Shown here piece after piece: positions 15,647-23,514 of a stretch of DNA of 64,000 bases; position 1 is the stretch's first letter, and each line of letters begins with the position of its first letter. The DNA is from Chitinophagaceae bacterium. GTDB taxonomy: Bacteria > Bacteroidota > Bacteroidia > Chitinophagales > Chitinophagaceae. The stretch is taken from the NCBI GenBank assembly GCA_027486835.1, contig JAIXOJ010000191.1, positions 40,606-104,605 of the forward strand, read 5' to 3'. The notes under the pieces were generated by a model, which saw nothing but the letters and a program-made list of their open reading frames with translations, had not been told where the DNA came from and did no database searches. The position numbers and the translations under genes are program-made.

Positions 15647-17257
15647 ATGCCAATAAGAATGGTAGATGATCCAGAAGATCAGGAAGATAATAGTGACGAT
15701 TATACGGGTGGCGGCGGCAATGGTGGTGGTGGCTTCGGGTTTAACAATGGAAGCGGCGGTGGGGGTGGTTTCCAATTTATCTGGTTCATCCTTGGGTTGT
15801 TGTTTCGTTATCCCGTGCTATTGCTGGTGGTACTGGGTTTTGTAGGCATTAGCTATTTCAAAGGTGGTTGCACTAGTGGAGGGGGCAGAAACAACAGTCG
15901 CTCCCATCAATCATCCGAACTAGCAACGGGGGGTGTATTAGATGCCAAGCAATTTGAAAAAGCACCCGTTTATGAAGGGTTAGACCCCAGCAAAACCGAC
16001 CTTCCAGAATATGTGTCCTTACTCAAGTTTGCACCAGAGCGCAGAAATCAAGGTCAGCAAGGAAGTTGTGTGGCATGGAGTAGTGCTTATGCCGCAAGAA
16101 CCGTTTTGGAAGCGGCAGCAACTGGAGAAAATCCCAATCAACTGGCTTTTAGTCCTTCCTTTTTATACAACCAAATTAAACTGGACGGCTGCCAAGGGAG
16201 CTACATCATCAGAGCCATGGAAACCATGAGCAGGGTGGGGGCGGTGCCATTTAATGAATTTCCTTATGACGATCAAGACTGCGAACGCCAACCAAATGGG
16301 CAATTGCTGCAAGAGGCATCCTCTTTTCGTATGCTGGGTTACAATCGCTTGACTAGTACAGAAAGCACCCGTGGTATTGACATCCATGCCATTAAAGAAC
16401 ACTTGTCCAAAGATGTTCCCGTGGTGATAGGCATGATGGTAGGAGGCAGTTTTATGCACGATATGCTTGGGGAAAGTATTTGGCATCCTACGGAAGATGA
16501 TTATTCCAAAATGGGTTTTGGGGGTCATGCCCTTTGTGTAATAGGCTACGACGACCGGAAAGAAGGGGGTGCTTTTCAAATCATGAACAGTTGGGGCAAA
16601 GAGTGGGGGCAGGATGGTATTGCGTGGGTGAGATACAAAGATTTTAAACATTTTGTGCAGGAGGCTTATGGCATCAATCCCTTACCCAAAAAAGGTGCGG
16701 CGGCAGTGGAGCAATTGGCCTGTAGCATCGGATTGGTGAATGCAAAAACCAAAGCATATATCCCCCTTCAACTCACCCAAGATAATCTTTTCAAAACCAT
16801 TGAACCCATTGCCAAAGGCACCACTTTTAAAATGGAAGTGAAAAATAATACCGCTTGCTATGTATATGTATTGGGCAAAGAAACCGACGGCAGTAGCTAC
16901 GTATTATTCCCTTACCCCAGAAAAGACGACCCGAGCAAAACAAGGTTTTCCCCTTATTGTGGTATTACCGGTTATCGGTTATTTCCAAGGGGCATGAGCA
17001 TGCAGGCGGACGAAGTGGGGGAAAAAGATGAAGTGGCTATTATTACTACCCTGAAACCCTTGTCCATTTTTGAACTGAACGAAACCGTAAACCAATTCAA
17101 AAGCAAGGGATTTGCCAATGCGGTCAATAAAGCCGTAAAGCACCAGTTGGCAGGTAAAGTAAATTTTTCCAACGGTTCAAATGGTACCATCAGCTTTGAA
17201 ACAGACAGTGGCAGTGTGGATGCCGTAGTTTGTATGGTGGCAATTGATAAAAAGTGA
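15647..17257 (+). CDS. Membrane-anchored papain-like (C1A) cysteine protease with C-terminal DUF4384-like domain
   Basis: A 536-residue protein. Residues 1-42 are acidic then Gly/Asn-rich, 43-72 are hydrophobic (one or two membrane segments), and the C1A peptidase domain spans about 115-350. The catalytic triad is visible: Cys141 in QQGSCVAWS, His294 in GFGGHALCVIGYDD and Asn314 in IMNSWGKEWG. Residues about 390-500 (FKMEVKNNTACYVYVLGKE, then VLFPYPRKDDP) look like the DUF4384 domain often found after peptidases or kinases. There is no signal peptide, so the membrane segment must place the protease outside or hold it at the membrane. A propeptide of normal papain form is missing; the Gly-rich head replaces it. 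A hairpin at 17309-17333 follows. Function beyond proteolysis is unknown. Confidence 0.85.
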   Translation: MPIRMVDDPEDQEDNSDDYTGGGGNGGGGFGFNNGSGGGGGFQFIWFILGLLFRYPVLLLVVLGFVGISYFKGGCTSGGGRNNSRSHQSSELATGGVLDAKQFEKAPVYEGLDPSKTDLPEYVSLLKFAPERRNQGQQGSCVAWSSAYAARTVLEAAATGENPNQLAFSPSFLYNQIKLDGCQGSYIIRAMETMSRVGAVPFNEFPYDDQDCERQPNGQLLQEASSFRMLGYNRLTSTESTRGIDIHAIKEHLSKDVPVVIGMMVGGSFMHDMLGESIWHPTEDDYSKMGFGGHALCVIGYDDRKEGGAFQIMNSWGKEWGQDGIAWVRYKDFKHFVQEAYGINPLPKKGAAAVEQLACSIGLVNAKTKAYIPLQLTQDNLFKTIEPIAKGTTFKMEVKNNTACYVYVLGKETDGSSYVLFPYPRKDDPSKTRFSPYCGITGYRLFPRGMSMQADEVGEKDEVAIITTLKPLSIFELNETVNQFKSKGFANAVNKAVKHQLAGKVNFSNGSNGTISFETDSGSVDAVVCMVAIDKK

Positions 17258-17308
17258 TGCCCAGATAAATGAACTATATCTAAAATAGGAAAGAAGCGGG
17301 CATCAATT

Positions 17309-17333
17309 TCCCGAAAGGTTTCAACTTTCGGGA
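17309..17333 (+). terminator. Hairpin after the papain-like gene
   Basis: TCCCGAAAG (17309-17317) and CTTTCGGGA (17325-17333) are perfect inverse complements around a 7-base loop. The following TGTTTAAATA is a poor T-tract, so termination is likely but not certain. Confidence 0.6.
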
Positions 17334-17401
17334 TGTTTAAATAGGGGTATCTCCAACTGCATTTATTTATCCCATTTTTTTAATGTAACCAATAGATTGT
17401 A

Positions 17402-17923
17402 ATGAAGCCTTTTTTTAGAAATCTTGGCAAAGCAATAATAATTGTAGTTGTTATTGGCTTCCTGCTACCCCAAGGCTATCGGATGCCAGTGGATAAAGCC
17501 CCTATGAATAGCTATGAACAAAATTCTTATTGGTACTACCCGTGGGGAAAATCAATTACACACAAGGGGGTGGATATTTTTGCTAAAAAAGGCACCAAAG
17601 TGTGTGCTGCTACTAGTGGAATAGTATTGTTTCAAGGGGAAATCAATAGAGGGGGCAAGGTGGTTCTGGTGCTTGGGCCTAAATGGCGTTTACATTATTA
17701 CGCACATTTAGAAAGTATCCATACTAAAACATGCGCTATGGTATCCCGACAAACAGAAATTGGAAGGGTCGGTAATACGGGTAATGCAAAAGGAAAACCG
17801 CCGCATTTGCACTACGCTATTTTGACACTCTTCCCTTACATCTGGCGAATAGATAATAGTGTACAGGGCTGGAAAAAAATGTTTTATCTGAATCCCATTG
17901 AGTTTCTAAATTCTACATATTAG
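17402..17923 (+). CDS. M23-family metallopeptidase
   Basis: A 173-residue protein with an N-terminal membrane or signal segment (residues about 9-24) and one M23 (LytM/lysostaphin-like) domain. Zinc-site residues are present: His54 and Asp58 in HKGVD, and the HxH pair His135/His137 in PPHLHYA, with a further His102 in YYAHL. Such enzymes cut peptide cross-links in peptidoglycan or other glycine-rich peptides in the periplasm. It is a minimal form with no LysM or coiled-coil domain. Its neighbour upstream is the papain-like protease, but a hairpin lies between them and a common role is not shown. The ATG at 17402 is clear. All catalytic residues being kept, it should be an active peptidase rather than a regulator. 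Confidence 0.88.
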   Translation: MKPFFRNLGKAIIIVVVIGFLLPQGYRMPVDKAPMNSYEQNSYWYYPWGKSITHKGVDIFAKKGTKVCAATSGIVLFQGEINRGGKVVLVLGPKWRLHYYAHLESIHTKTCAMVSRQTEIGRVGNTGNAKGKPPHLHYAILTLFPYIWRIDNSVQGWKKMFYLNPIEFLNSTY

Positions 17924-18232
17924 AATCACTATTGGTAAAAGAGAAAAGCCATGTAAAGAATATGGTATCTAACTAAGCTTTGATGGAAAGTTTCTTGGTG
18001 TTGCATTGTTTGAAGGGGCTAGCCATCCATTGCAATAACAAAATGATGGGATATCTAGATTTTTCTATCATCATGTATAATATCCTACTATCATTCAATA
18101 AACTAGACCACCAACTGTGGATAATTTGGCCTCATTTTTTTTACAACGTAGCCACAATCAAACTTTTCAAGAGATGTAAACGTTTAGTTTTACGCTTTTA
18201 GTACATCTTTTAATTATTTACACCTATTTAAT
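17924..18232. other. Gap upstream of mqnD, no clear feature
   Basis: A 309-base A/T-rich stretch. An open frame of 73 codons runs through part of it, but its translation has no family resemblance and no good start signal, so I leave it out. The mqnD promoter must be here; no close match to the TTTG / TAnnTTTG pair is seen. Confidence 0.4.
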
Positions 18233-19084
18233 ATGCAAGTGACAATTGGTTTTTCGCCTTGTCCAAATGATACTTTCATTTTCGATGCCCTCGTAAACAA
18301 GAAAATTGACACCAAAGGAATTGATTTTAAAGTGTATATGGCCGATGTTCAAGCATTGAACGTGTGGGCAAAACAAGGTAAACTAGATTTTAGTAAAATA
18401 AGCTACGGTGTATTACCACTGATATTGCAACAATACCGCGTACTTACCAGTGGGGGGGCCTTAGGGAAAGGTGTAGGGCCTTTGCTGATTAGTAAAGCGC
18501 CACCTACTCCAGATTTAGATTTGGAATCGGCTGTTAACCAAGCTTTCGTAGCTATTCCTGGCAAAGACACTACGGCTCATTTGTTGTTTTCTTTAGCATT
18601 TCCTAAAGCAGTAAACAAAGAGTTTATGTTGTTTCACCATATTGAATCGGCGGTACTTTCTAATGAGGTAGATGCTGGTGTTATTATTCATGAGAATAGA
18701 TTTACGTACCAGAACAAGGGATTGGTAAAATGGATGGATCTTGGTGAATATTGGGAACAACAACTCCATGTACCTATCCCACTTGGTGGCATAGTTGCGC
18801 ATAATAGAATAAGCACCGAATTGGCACAGACCGTAAATAGTTTAATAAAAGATAGTCTAGTATATGCACTAGATCAATATACCAAACTGCCCGATTATGT
18901 TATTGCTAATTCCCAAGAATTGAGCGATGAAGTAATGCGTAAACACATTGACTTGTACGTGAATAATTACACCATTTGCTTAGGAACGGATGGCAAAAAA
19001 GCAGTGATGCAACTACTAAAAGTGTACGGGGACATCAACCATTCTACATCTGATTTTGGAGAGGAGATTTTTATTGGTATTTAA
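18233..19084 (+). CDS. mqnD: 1,4-dihydroxy-6-naphthoate synthase (futalosine pathway)
   Basis: A 283-residue protein of the MqnD family. It converts cyclic de-hypoxanthine futalosine to 1,4-dihydroxy-6-naphthoate in the futalosine route to menaquinone. The N-terminal GFSPCPNDTFIFDAL (Ser8-Pro-Cys-Pro-Asn-Asp13) is the family signature. KISYGVLPLILQQYRVLTSG, PGKDTTAHLLF and AGVIIHENRFTYQ are also typical, and the fold is that of periplasmic-binding proteins used as an enzyme. The length is as expected. None of the other mqn genes is nearby, which is common. Its stop overlaps the stop of the convergent gene at 19081 by four bases, leaving no room for a terminator between them. Confidence is high. 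Confidence 0.95.
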   Translation: MQVTIGFSPCPNDTFIFDALVNKKIDTKGIDFKVYMADVQALNVWAKQGKLDFSKISYGVLPLILQQYRVLTSGGALGKGVGPLLISKAPPTPDLDLESAVNQAFVAIPGKDTTAHLLFSLAFPKAVNKEFMLFHHIESAVLSNEVDAGVIIHENRFTYQNKGLVKWMDLGEYWEQQLHVPIPLGGIVAHNRISTELAQTVNSLIKDSLVYALDQYTKLPDYVIANSQELSDEVMRKHIDLYVNNYTICLGTDGKKAVMQLLKVYGDINHSTSDFGEEIFIGI

Positions 19085-20334
19085 TGCTTTTTGGTTTTCC
19101 TGTACCGATGCAGGATTTCACAGATCCCCCACATACTGATGAGTGCGAGCAAACCCCAACTAGCGACTAGCCGAATAAATATTTTGCTCCATTGATTTTG
19201 GGAAGTGGAACTGTATAAACTATAATTTCTATCAAACCCATAAAAGTCGATTAGGGCATGAACCAATGAGGTGGAAGGGACAGACGAGTTGGGTAGTGCA
19301 AAAAGAAAGTGTGCGTTGCTTCTATTATAATAATAGTGAAAGCGGTTAACGCTATCATAAGCAATGGACTCCATTTCCCCTTTTGAATAACGGTAAGCCC
19401 ATTTTCCTGTAGTGCTTTTCTGCTGAACAAGCTGCTTAATGTCCACTATATTCAAATAACGCCCTTGGCTATCGTGTGGCAAATAAATATTATTGACCCC
19501 ATCTAATAACACCCATTGTTGTGCATCCCGCAAATAAATTTCATTCATAAAATGTGCGCCATACTGCCAAGTATCAATACTTCCAGTATAGCCAATTCGT
19601 CTGTTGGCAAGCCCGCCTACAGAAGCCAGAAACGAAATAATGCTGGTATAATTTCCACAAACCAATTCTCCACGACAAGCTAGCGCAGAATCTAGCTGTT
19701 GCACTGCCGGTAGTAAGTTAAGTGCTGCAAATGGGTATCCTTTGGGATTATTACAAAGACTAGCTGCAAAAAGGCAGAGTTCCATCACCCTTGCACTGTC
19801 AGTAGTTGCTTCATAAAAATGCGTTTTGGAATGTAAAAGGGTTGTTGCTTTGTTTATTTCCGCTTTAGATAGTATGGAAGTGCCCGTTTGATAATCTGCC
19901 AAATGACCCACTCTGATATTCGGGCCGGGTAAATTACAGTAGGTAAATTCATTTACAACCTTGCCATCCATTTCATCATGATCGATGATAATCGTGATGC
20001 GTTTTTTGCCTTTCAACTCATAAGTATGAATACCTTTTTGCAATGGAATCTTTATGCTTTTTTGGTTAATAACCATTAATTGGTGTGTAGAGACGGCATT
20101 GCTGTCCACCAATAATTGAAAAGTGTCTGTAATTGGGAGCGATAACTGTAACTCCACTTCATTTGCATTAAAATGAAGCTCTTGAAGATAGCAGGTGCTA
20201 TCTGTTACATAGAGTTCGCTATAGGTTTTAAATGGATAGTACCTAAAACCTTCATTTCTGTGTGTAAGCACATAAACATTCGTTAACCCTAAGATTAAAA
20301 GCACCAATAAAAAAATAACCCTAATCGTTTTCAA
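19081..20334 (-). CDS. Membrane-anchored transglutaminase-like protein
   Basis: A 417-residue protein with an N-terminal signal anchor (residues about 5-24) and a C-terminal transmembrane segment (about 387-409) followed by a basic tail. The middle holds a transglutaminase-like core with a plausible triad: Cys226 in ELVCGNYTSIISFLASVGG, His261 in GAHFMNEIYL and Asp278 in WVLLDGVNN. Bacterial proteins of this fold usually act as proteases or peptide-bond modifiers in the envelope. Residues 40-130 form a beta-rich domain of unknown family. It converges on mqnD with overlapping stops, and on its 5' side a hairpin at 20431-20460 separates it from the next minus-strand gene. Substrate unknown. The fold is supported by the motif triad; the exact family is not assigned. 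Confidence 0.75.
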   Translation of the reverse strand: MKTIRVIFLLVLLILGLTNVYVLTHRNEGFRYYPFKTYSELYVTDSTCYLQELHFNANEVELQLSLPITDTFQLLVDSNAVSTHQLMVINQKSIKIPLQKGIHTYELKGKKRITIIIDHDEMDGKVVNEFTYCNLPGPNIRVGHLADYQTGTSILSKAEINKATTLLHSKTHFYEATTDSARVMELCLFAASLCNNPKGYPFAALNLLPAVQQLDSALACRGELVCGNYTSIISFLASVGGLANRRIGYTGSIDTWQYGAHFMNEIYLRDAQQWVLLDGVNNIYLPHDSQGRYLNIVDIKQLVQQKSTTGKWAYRYSKGEMESIAYDSVNRFHYYYNRSNAHFLFALPNSSVPSTSLVHALIDFYGFDRNYSLYSSTSQNQWSKIFIRLVASWGLLALISMWGICEILHRYRKTKKH

Positions 20335-20430
20335 TTTAAAATGTATACGCTATAATGTAAATCGCAAACCAAGCGTTTATTCATAGCCGTTCAGATAATC
20401 TAGCAGGTAATTCATTTCCCTTAAAATAAC

Positions 20431-20460
20431 AATCCCCGAAACCAACGAGTTTCGGGGATT
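20431..20460. terminator. Perfect 12-bp hairpin terminator
   Basis: AATCCCCGAAAC (20431-20442), loop CAACGA, GTTTCGGGGATT (20449-20460), with no mismatch. The minus strand continues GTTATTTTAAG and the plus strand ATCTTATTTTATC. It lies 43 bases beyond the end of the PKD-domain gene (20504-22372, minus), which it most likely terminates. Confidence 0.85.
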
Positions 20461-20503
20461 ATCTTATTTTATCAATGCGCCCAAGGGCAATGGTTTGTAC
20501 TTT

Positions 20504-22372
20504 TTATTCTGTTACAACAAAGTTGGTGGAAGCCAATAATTCGTTGGAGTTATTTGCCAAACACTTAATAAAGTAAGCTCCAGATTTTAAAGCATTAGAT
20601 GGTAATGAAAGTGCATTGCTACCAGCTATTACAGTATGGCTATAACGACCTACTACCTGACCATTTATATTCAACACTTCAAGGGTAATGGATTGATTTT
20701 CTAATGATTGAACCAACACTTTCACCACTCCACGGCCTACAACAGGATTGGGATAAACCAATATGCTGTTTTTGTCTATGGCCAAACTGTTTATTTGAAC
20801 CACGGGAGAGTAACTGATTTTACCATCAGCCTCAATTGCCTTAATTCGATAAAACACTTTACCTGAGGTTAATCTATCCGCATCTGTAAACTGATATTTA
20901 GCGGTGCGGTTTGCGGGTAAGCTGCCTATGCTAGAAAAATGGACACCATCTGTACTGCGTTCAATAGAAAAGTTATTAGCAGTTGCGTTTAAGCTAGTAC
21001 TCCATTGCAACAAAGCCAATCCGTTGGTGCGTTTTGCATTAAACGATATAAAATCTACTGCAAGAGGATTCGCAATTTTTATTTGGATAACAATAGTGTC
21101 CGAACCAAACGTGTTATAGCTGATTAGTTTTACTTTAAAAGTTCCAGCTTTTTTGTACACATGATTGGGGCTTTTCAAACTACTTGTAGTTGTAGAATCG
21201 CCAAAGTCCCATAAATAAGTAACGCCTTTGGTAGATTGGTTGTTAAACTTAACGGTATCCCCAATTTTAGGTGCTATTGGGCTATAAGCAAAGAAGGATA
21301 ATGGTTTACCACTCACGGTAATTACCACCTTCTGGGTATCTGACACGGTGCCATTATAAGCTATTAAGCTAACGGTGTAAACTCCTGGATTGTAGAAAAT
21401 GTGGATGGGGTTAATTTCAGTAGTTGTTCCAGTGCCATCACCAAAGTTCCATAGGTAGCTTGTGCTAGCGGTACTGAAATTGTAGAAAGTAACCGTATCA
21501 CCAGGATTGGGTTGAAATGGAGTATAGTAAAATACTGCATTGGGGGGGAATGTTTTCTTAATGTCAAGGTATTTTACACTTTGTGTAACATACGAAAAGC
21601 CATTGTAGGTTTGGGTTACATAAAGAACAGGGTAGCCTTTTGTGGTGTCTAACCATTTTAACTCTCTGTAGCGTGTGTACACTCTAGGAATATTAAATCC
21701 AGTAACGCCAAAAGTATCTTGTTGCATCACCTCGCTTACTACACGAAGGCAGTTATTGAAAGTACCGTAAGGGGTGATTAATTTACCCCAGCCATCTACT
21801 TTATTGGTACGTTTTAAAATCTCTTGGCTGTAAAATATAAATGGTACGATGGTGGTAAAACCAGCCGTTGAGGAAAAAGTATCCAAATATTTCAAAGGGA
21901 ATTTGTAAATGGAATCTACGGTAGTAAATGTGTTCTTTAAATCCAACGAAGTACCTGAAGCACTTAATGTGTAACTGGATGCTTTCTGTAATAAAGCATC
22001 TGTGTTTTTAAGGTAAAAATCGTTTCTGTTGCTTACGGTAATTTGACCAAGTGCGTAATCCTGACCAGTTGCGGTAGAGACATTTACATTGTTGGTGTTG
22101 TAAATATATGGCCACTGTACAGCAGAGAAACCAACTTTAGTAGGGTTTCTAAATGCTAAAGCCTCTTGTGAAACGCCATTTATTGTGGCGAAATTCCAAG
22201 TGTAATTAGCGCCAGATTTTAAAAAATTAAAGGCGGTATCCAACTGCACCGAGGTTAGATAAGCAGTGTCGCCCATGTTAGCATAATTGCTCGCTTTGTA
22301 AATGGGCTGTGCCATGCCCACAAAGAACGTGAGCATCACAAAAAGGGTAGTAAAAATTTTGCGCATAATCAT
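20504..22372 (-). CDS. Secreted PKD-domain protein with T9SS type A sorting domain
   Basis: A 622-residue exported protein. A signal peptide spans about 1-21 (ending FVGMAQ; Met3 is an equally good start). Residues about 25-270 form an N-terminal domain I do not recognise, then two PKD domains follow (about 285-350 and 360-430) with YLWNFGDGT and YLWDFGDST, the PKD hallmark. A beta-sandwich (LQWSTSLNATANNFSIERS) near 450-525 precedes the C-terminal sorting domain (about 540-622: VYPNPVVGRG ... GAYFIKCLANN), which directs T9SS export and surface attachment. The N-terminal domain has no enzymatic motif I can see, so the protein is probably structural or adhesive. The perfect hairpin at 20431-20460 ends the transcript. 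Confidence 0.88.
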   Translation of the reverse strand: MIMRKIFTTLFVMLTFFVGMAQPIYKASNYANMGDTAYLTSVQLDTAFNFLKSGANYTWNFATINGVSQEALAFRNPTKVGFSAVQWPYIYNTNNVNVSTATGQDYALGQITVSNRNDFYLKNTDALLQKASSYTLSASGTSLDLKNTFTTVDSIYKFPLKYLDTFSSTAGFTTIVPFIFYSQEILKRTNKVDGWGKLITPYGTFNNCLRVVSEVMQQDTFGVTGFNIPRVYTRYRELKWLDTTKGYPVLYVTQTYNGFSYVTQSVKYLDIKKTFPPNAVFYYTPFQPNPGDTVTFYNFSTASTSYLWNFGDGTGTTTEINPIHIFYNPGVYTVSLIAYNGTVSDTQKVVITVSGKPLSFFAYSPIAPKIGDTVKFNNQSTKGVTYLWDFGDSTTTSSLKSPNHVYKKAGTFKVKLISYNTFGSDTIVIQIKIANPLAVDFISFNAKRTNGLALLQWSTSLNATANNFSIERSTDGVHFSSIGSLPANRTAKYQFTDADRLTSGKVFYRIKAIEADGKISYSPVVQINSLAIDKNSILVYPNPVVGRGVVKVLVQSLENQSITLEVLNINGQVVGRYSHTVIAGSNALSLPSNALKSGAYFIKCLANNSNELLASTNFVVTE

Positions 22373-22586
22373 CCGTTTAGTAAATAATAAATTTAATTGT
22401 TTTAATAGAAGCCTAAAAGTAGGGTTTCGTTGTTTACACTACTGAATATCGTTTAGAAAAACTATAATTTCTATCCATAGTTCGTTTTTTGCAATAGAAA
22501 TTCGTTGTTTAGATGTAAATCATTACCCCCAAGATACAAGAAAAGGAAACCTCCAATAAGTGAAAAGTAACCTATCAATCTGTTAG

Positions 22587-22863
22587 CACAGGTTATTAGT
22601 TACCAGAAAAGATAAGGCAGATATAACACTTATTGAAGAAGTTGAAGTTCAAATTAACCAGTTTGAAAAAGATATAAAAGAGCAAGAATCATTAATTGCC
22701 GATAATAGATGCAAAAATATTCGACCTAAAAGCCGTTAACACAAGTGCAATAGTAAAGGTAGATACAAGAACAACATTAGATGTTATTGAAAACATTAAT
22801 AAACAAGCATTAGTAGTAACTGAATCAATGAGTAGATCAAGGGAGTTAATGTCAATCAAATAA
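22587..22863 (+). pseudogene. Decayed gene remnant upstream of the HNH pseudogene
   Basis: Two overlapping frames together give a coherent protein-like sequence. One, from 22587, encodes DITLIEEVEVQINQFEKDIK and more; after an apparent frameshift near 22700-22708 the other reads DAKIFDLKAVNTSAIVKVD and on to a TAA at 22861-22863. The charge pattern suggests a coiled coil followed by a helix. There is no start codon for the whole. I do not recognise the family. It ends 9 bases before the HNH remnant, so the two may once have formed an operon. Confidence 0.45.
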
Positions 22864-22872
22864 AATAAAGCA

Positions 22873-23323
22873 ATGACGGAAAAATGAATTGAGAAAAATA
22901 TTTAATGGAAAGAATGAATATATAGACCCCAAAGGCAAACAGAAAGAAGGTTTTATAAATACCACTTTTGAGAATTTCAACCAATGGTTTCTTACTAGTA
23001 ATTTTCAAAGGGGCTTCCATTATTGTGGTACAACCAATGAAAGAACGTTAGAACTATATAATGCTTAGCGTAAAATTTTAGGGTTTGATGCTACAAGAGG
23101 CGGAAAAAGAGGTAAACTTTTACAGCTATACAGGGAAGACCCCAGTAAAAAAAATGACGAGTTAAATAATATAGTAAGGTGCTGCTATAGGTGCAATAAT
23201 GCATAGTCAAACTTCTTTTCAGAAGAGAAATTTATTCCAATAGCTAAGGTCATAGGTGAAACAATAAAAAAATTTAAAATGATCGGCATGAGTTTCAAGC
23301 TTCTAGCAATAAGACCACTTTAG
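22873..23323 (+). pseudogene. Decayed HNH endonuclease
   Basis: Pieced together across frames this reads as an HNH-type nuclease. An ATG at 22873 starts it, then after a shift come FINTTFENFNQWFLTSNFQR and FHYCGTTNE. TLELYN with a TAG at 23067-23069 and KILGFDATR follow, and then, in the former frame, GKRGKLLQLYREDPSKKNDE, LNNIVRCCYRCNNA, a TAG at 23204-23206 and SNFFSEEKF. The CCYRCNNA-SNFF segment is typical of HNH endonucleases I know from Bacteroidota. At least three apparent frameshifts (near 22885, 23040 and 23100) and two in-frame stops make it non-functional. Such genes occur in defence modules and mobile elements, often with an ATPase partner; the remnant just upstream may be that partner's tail. 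Confidence 0.65.
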
Positions 23324-23514
23324 GATTGTGGTAAGAAGTATCTGCTGGGCAACAGTGTTCCGAAAGGCATGTAGCCAAAACTGATGGTGGGGATTTCCTA
23401 ATCGCATTTAAGTTTGATTTAGATAGGGTGTTCAGTGTAATTCATTTGCTTTACTTGTATTTTTACTAACCTCATAAATCTTTCATTTGTAAGTGCTTTC
23501 CTTTTAAATTTTTA

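Noticed and set aside
17980..18201. 73-codon open frame before mqnD
   Set aside because: No family resemblance, no ribosome-binding site, A/T-rich codon use unlike its neighbours, and it would fill the mqnD promoter region.
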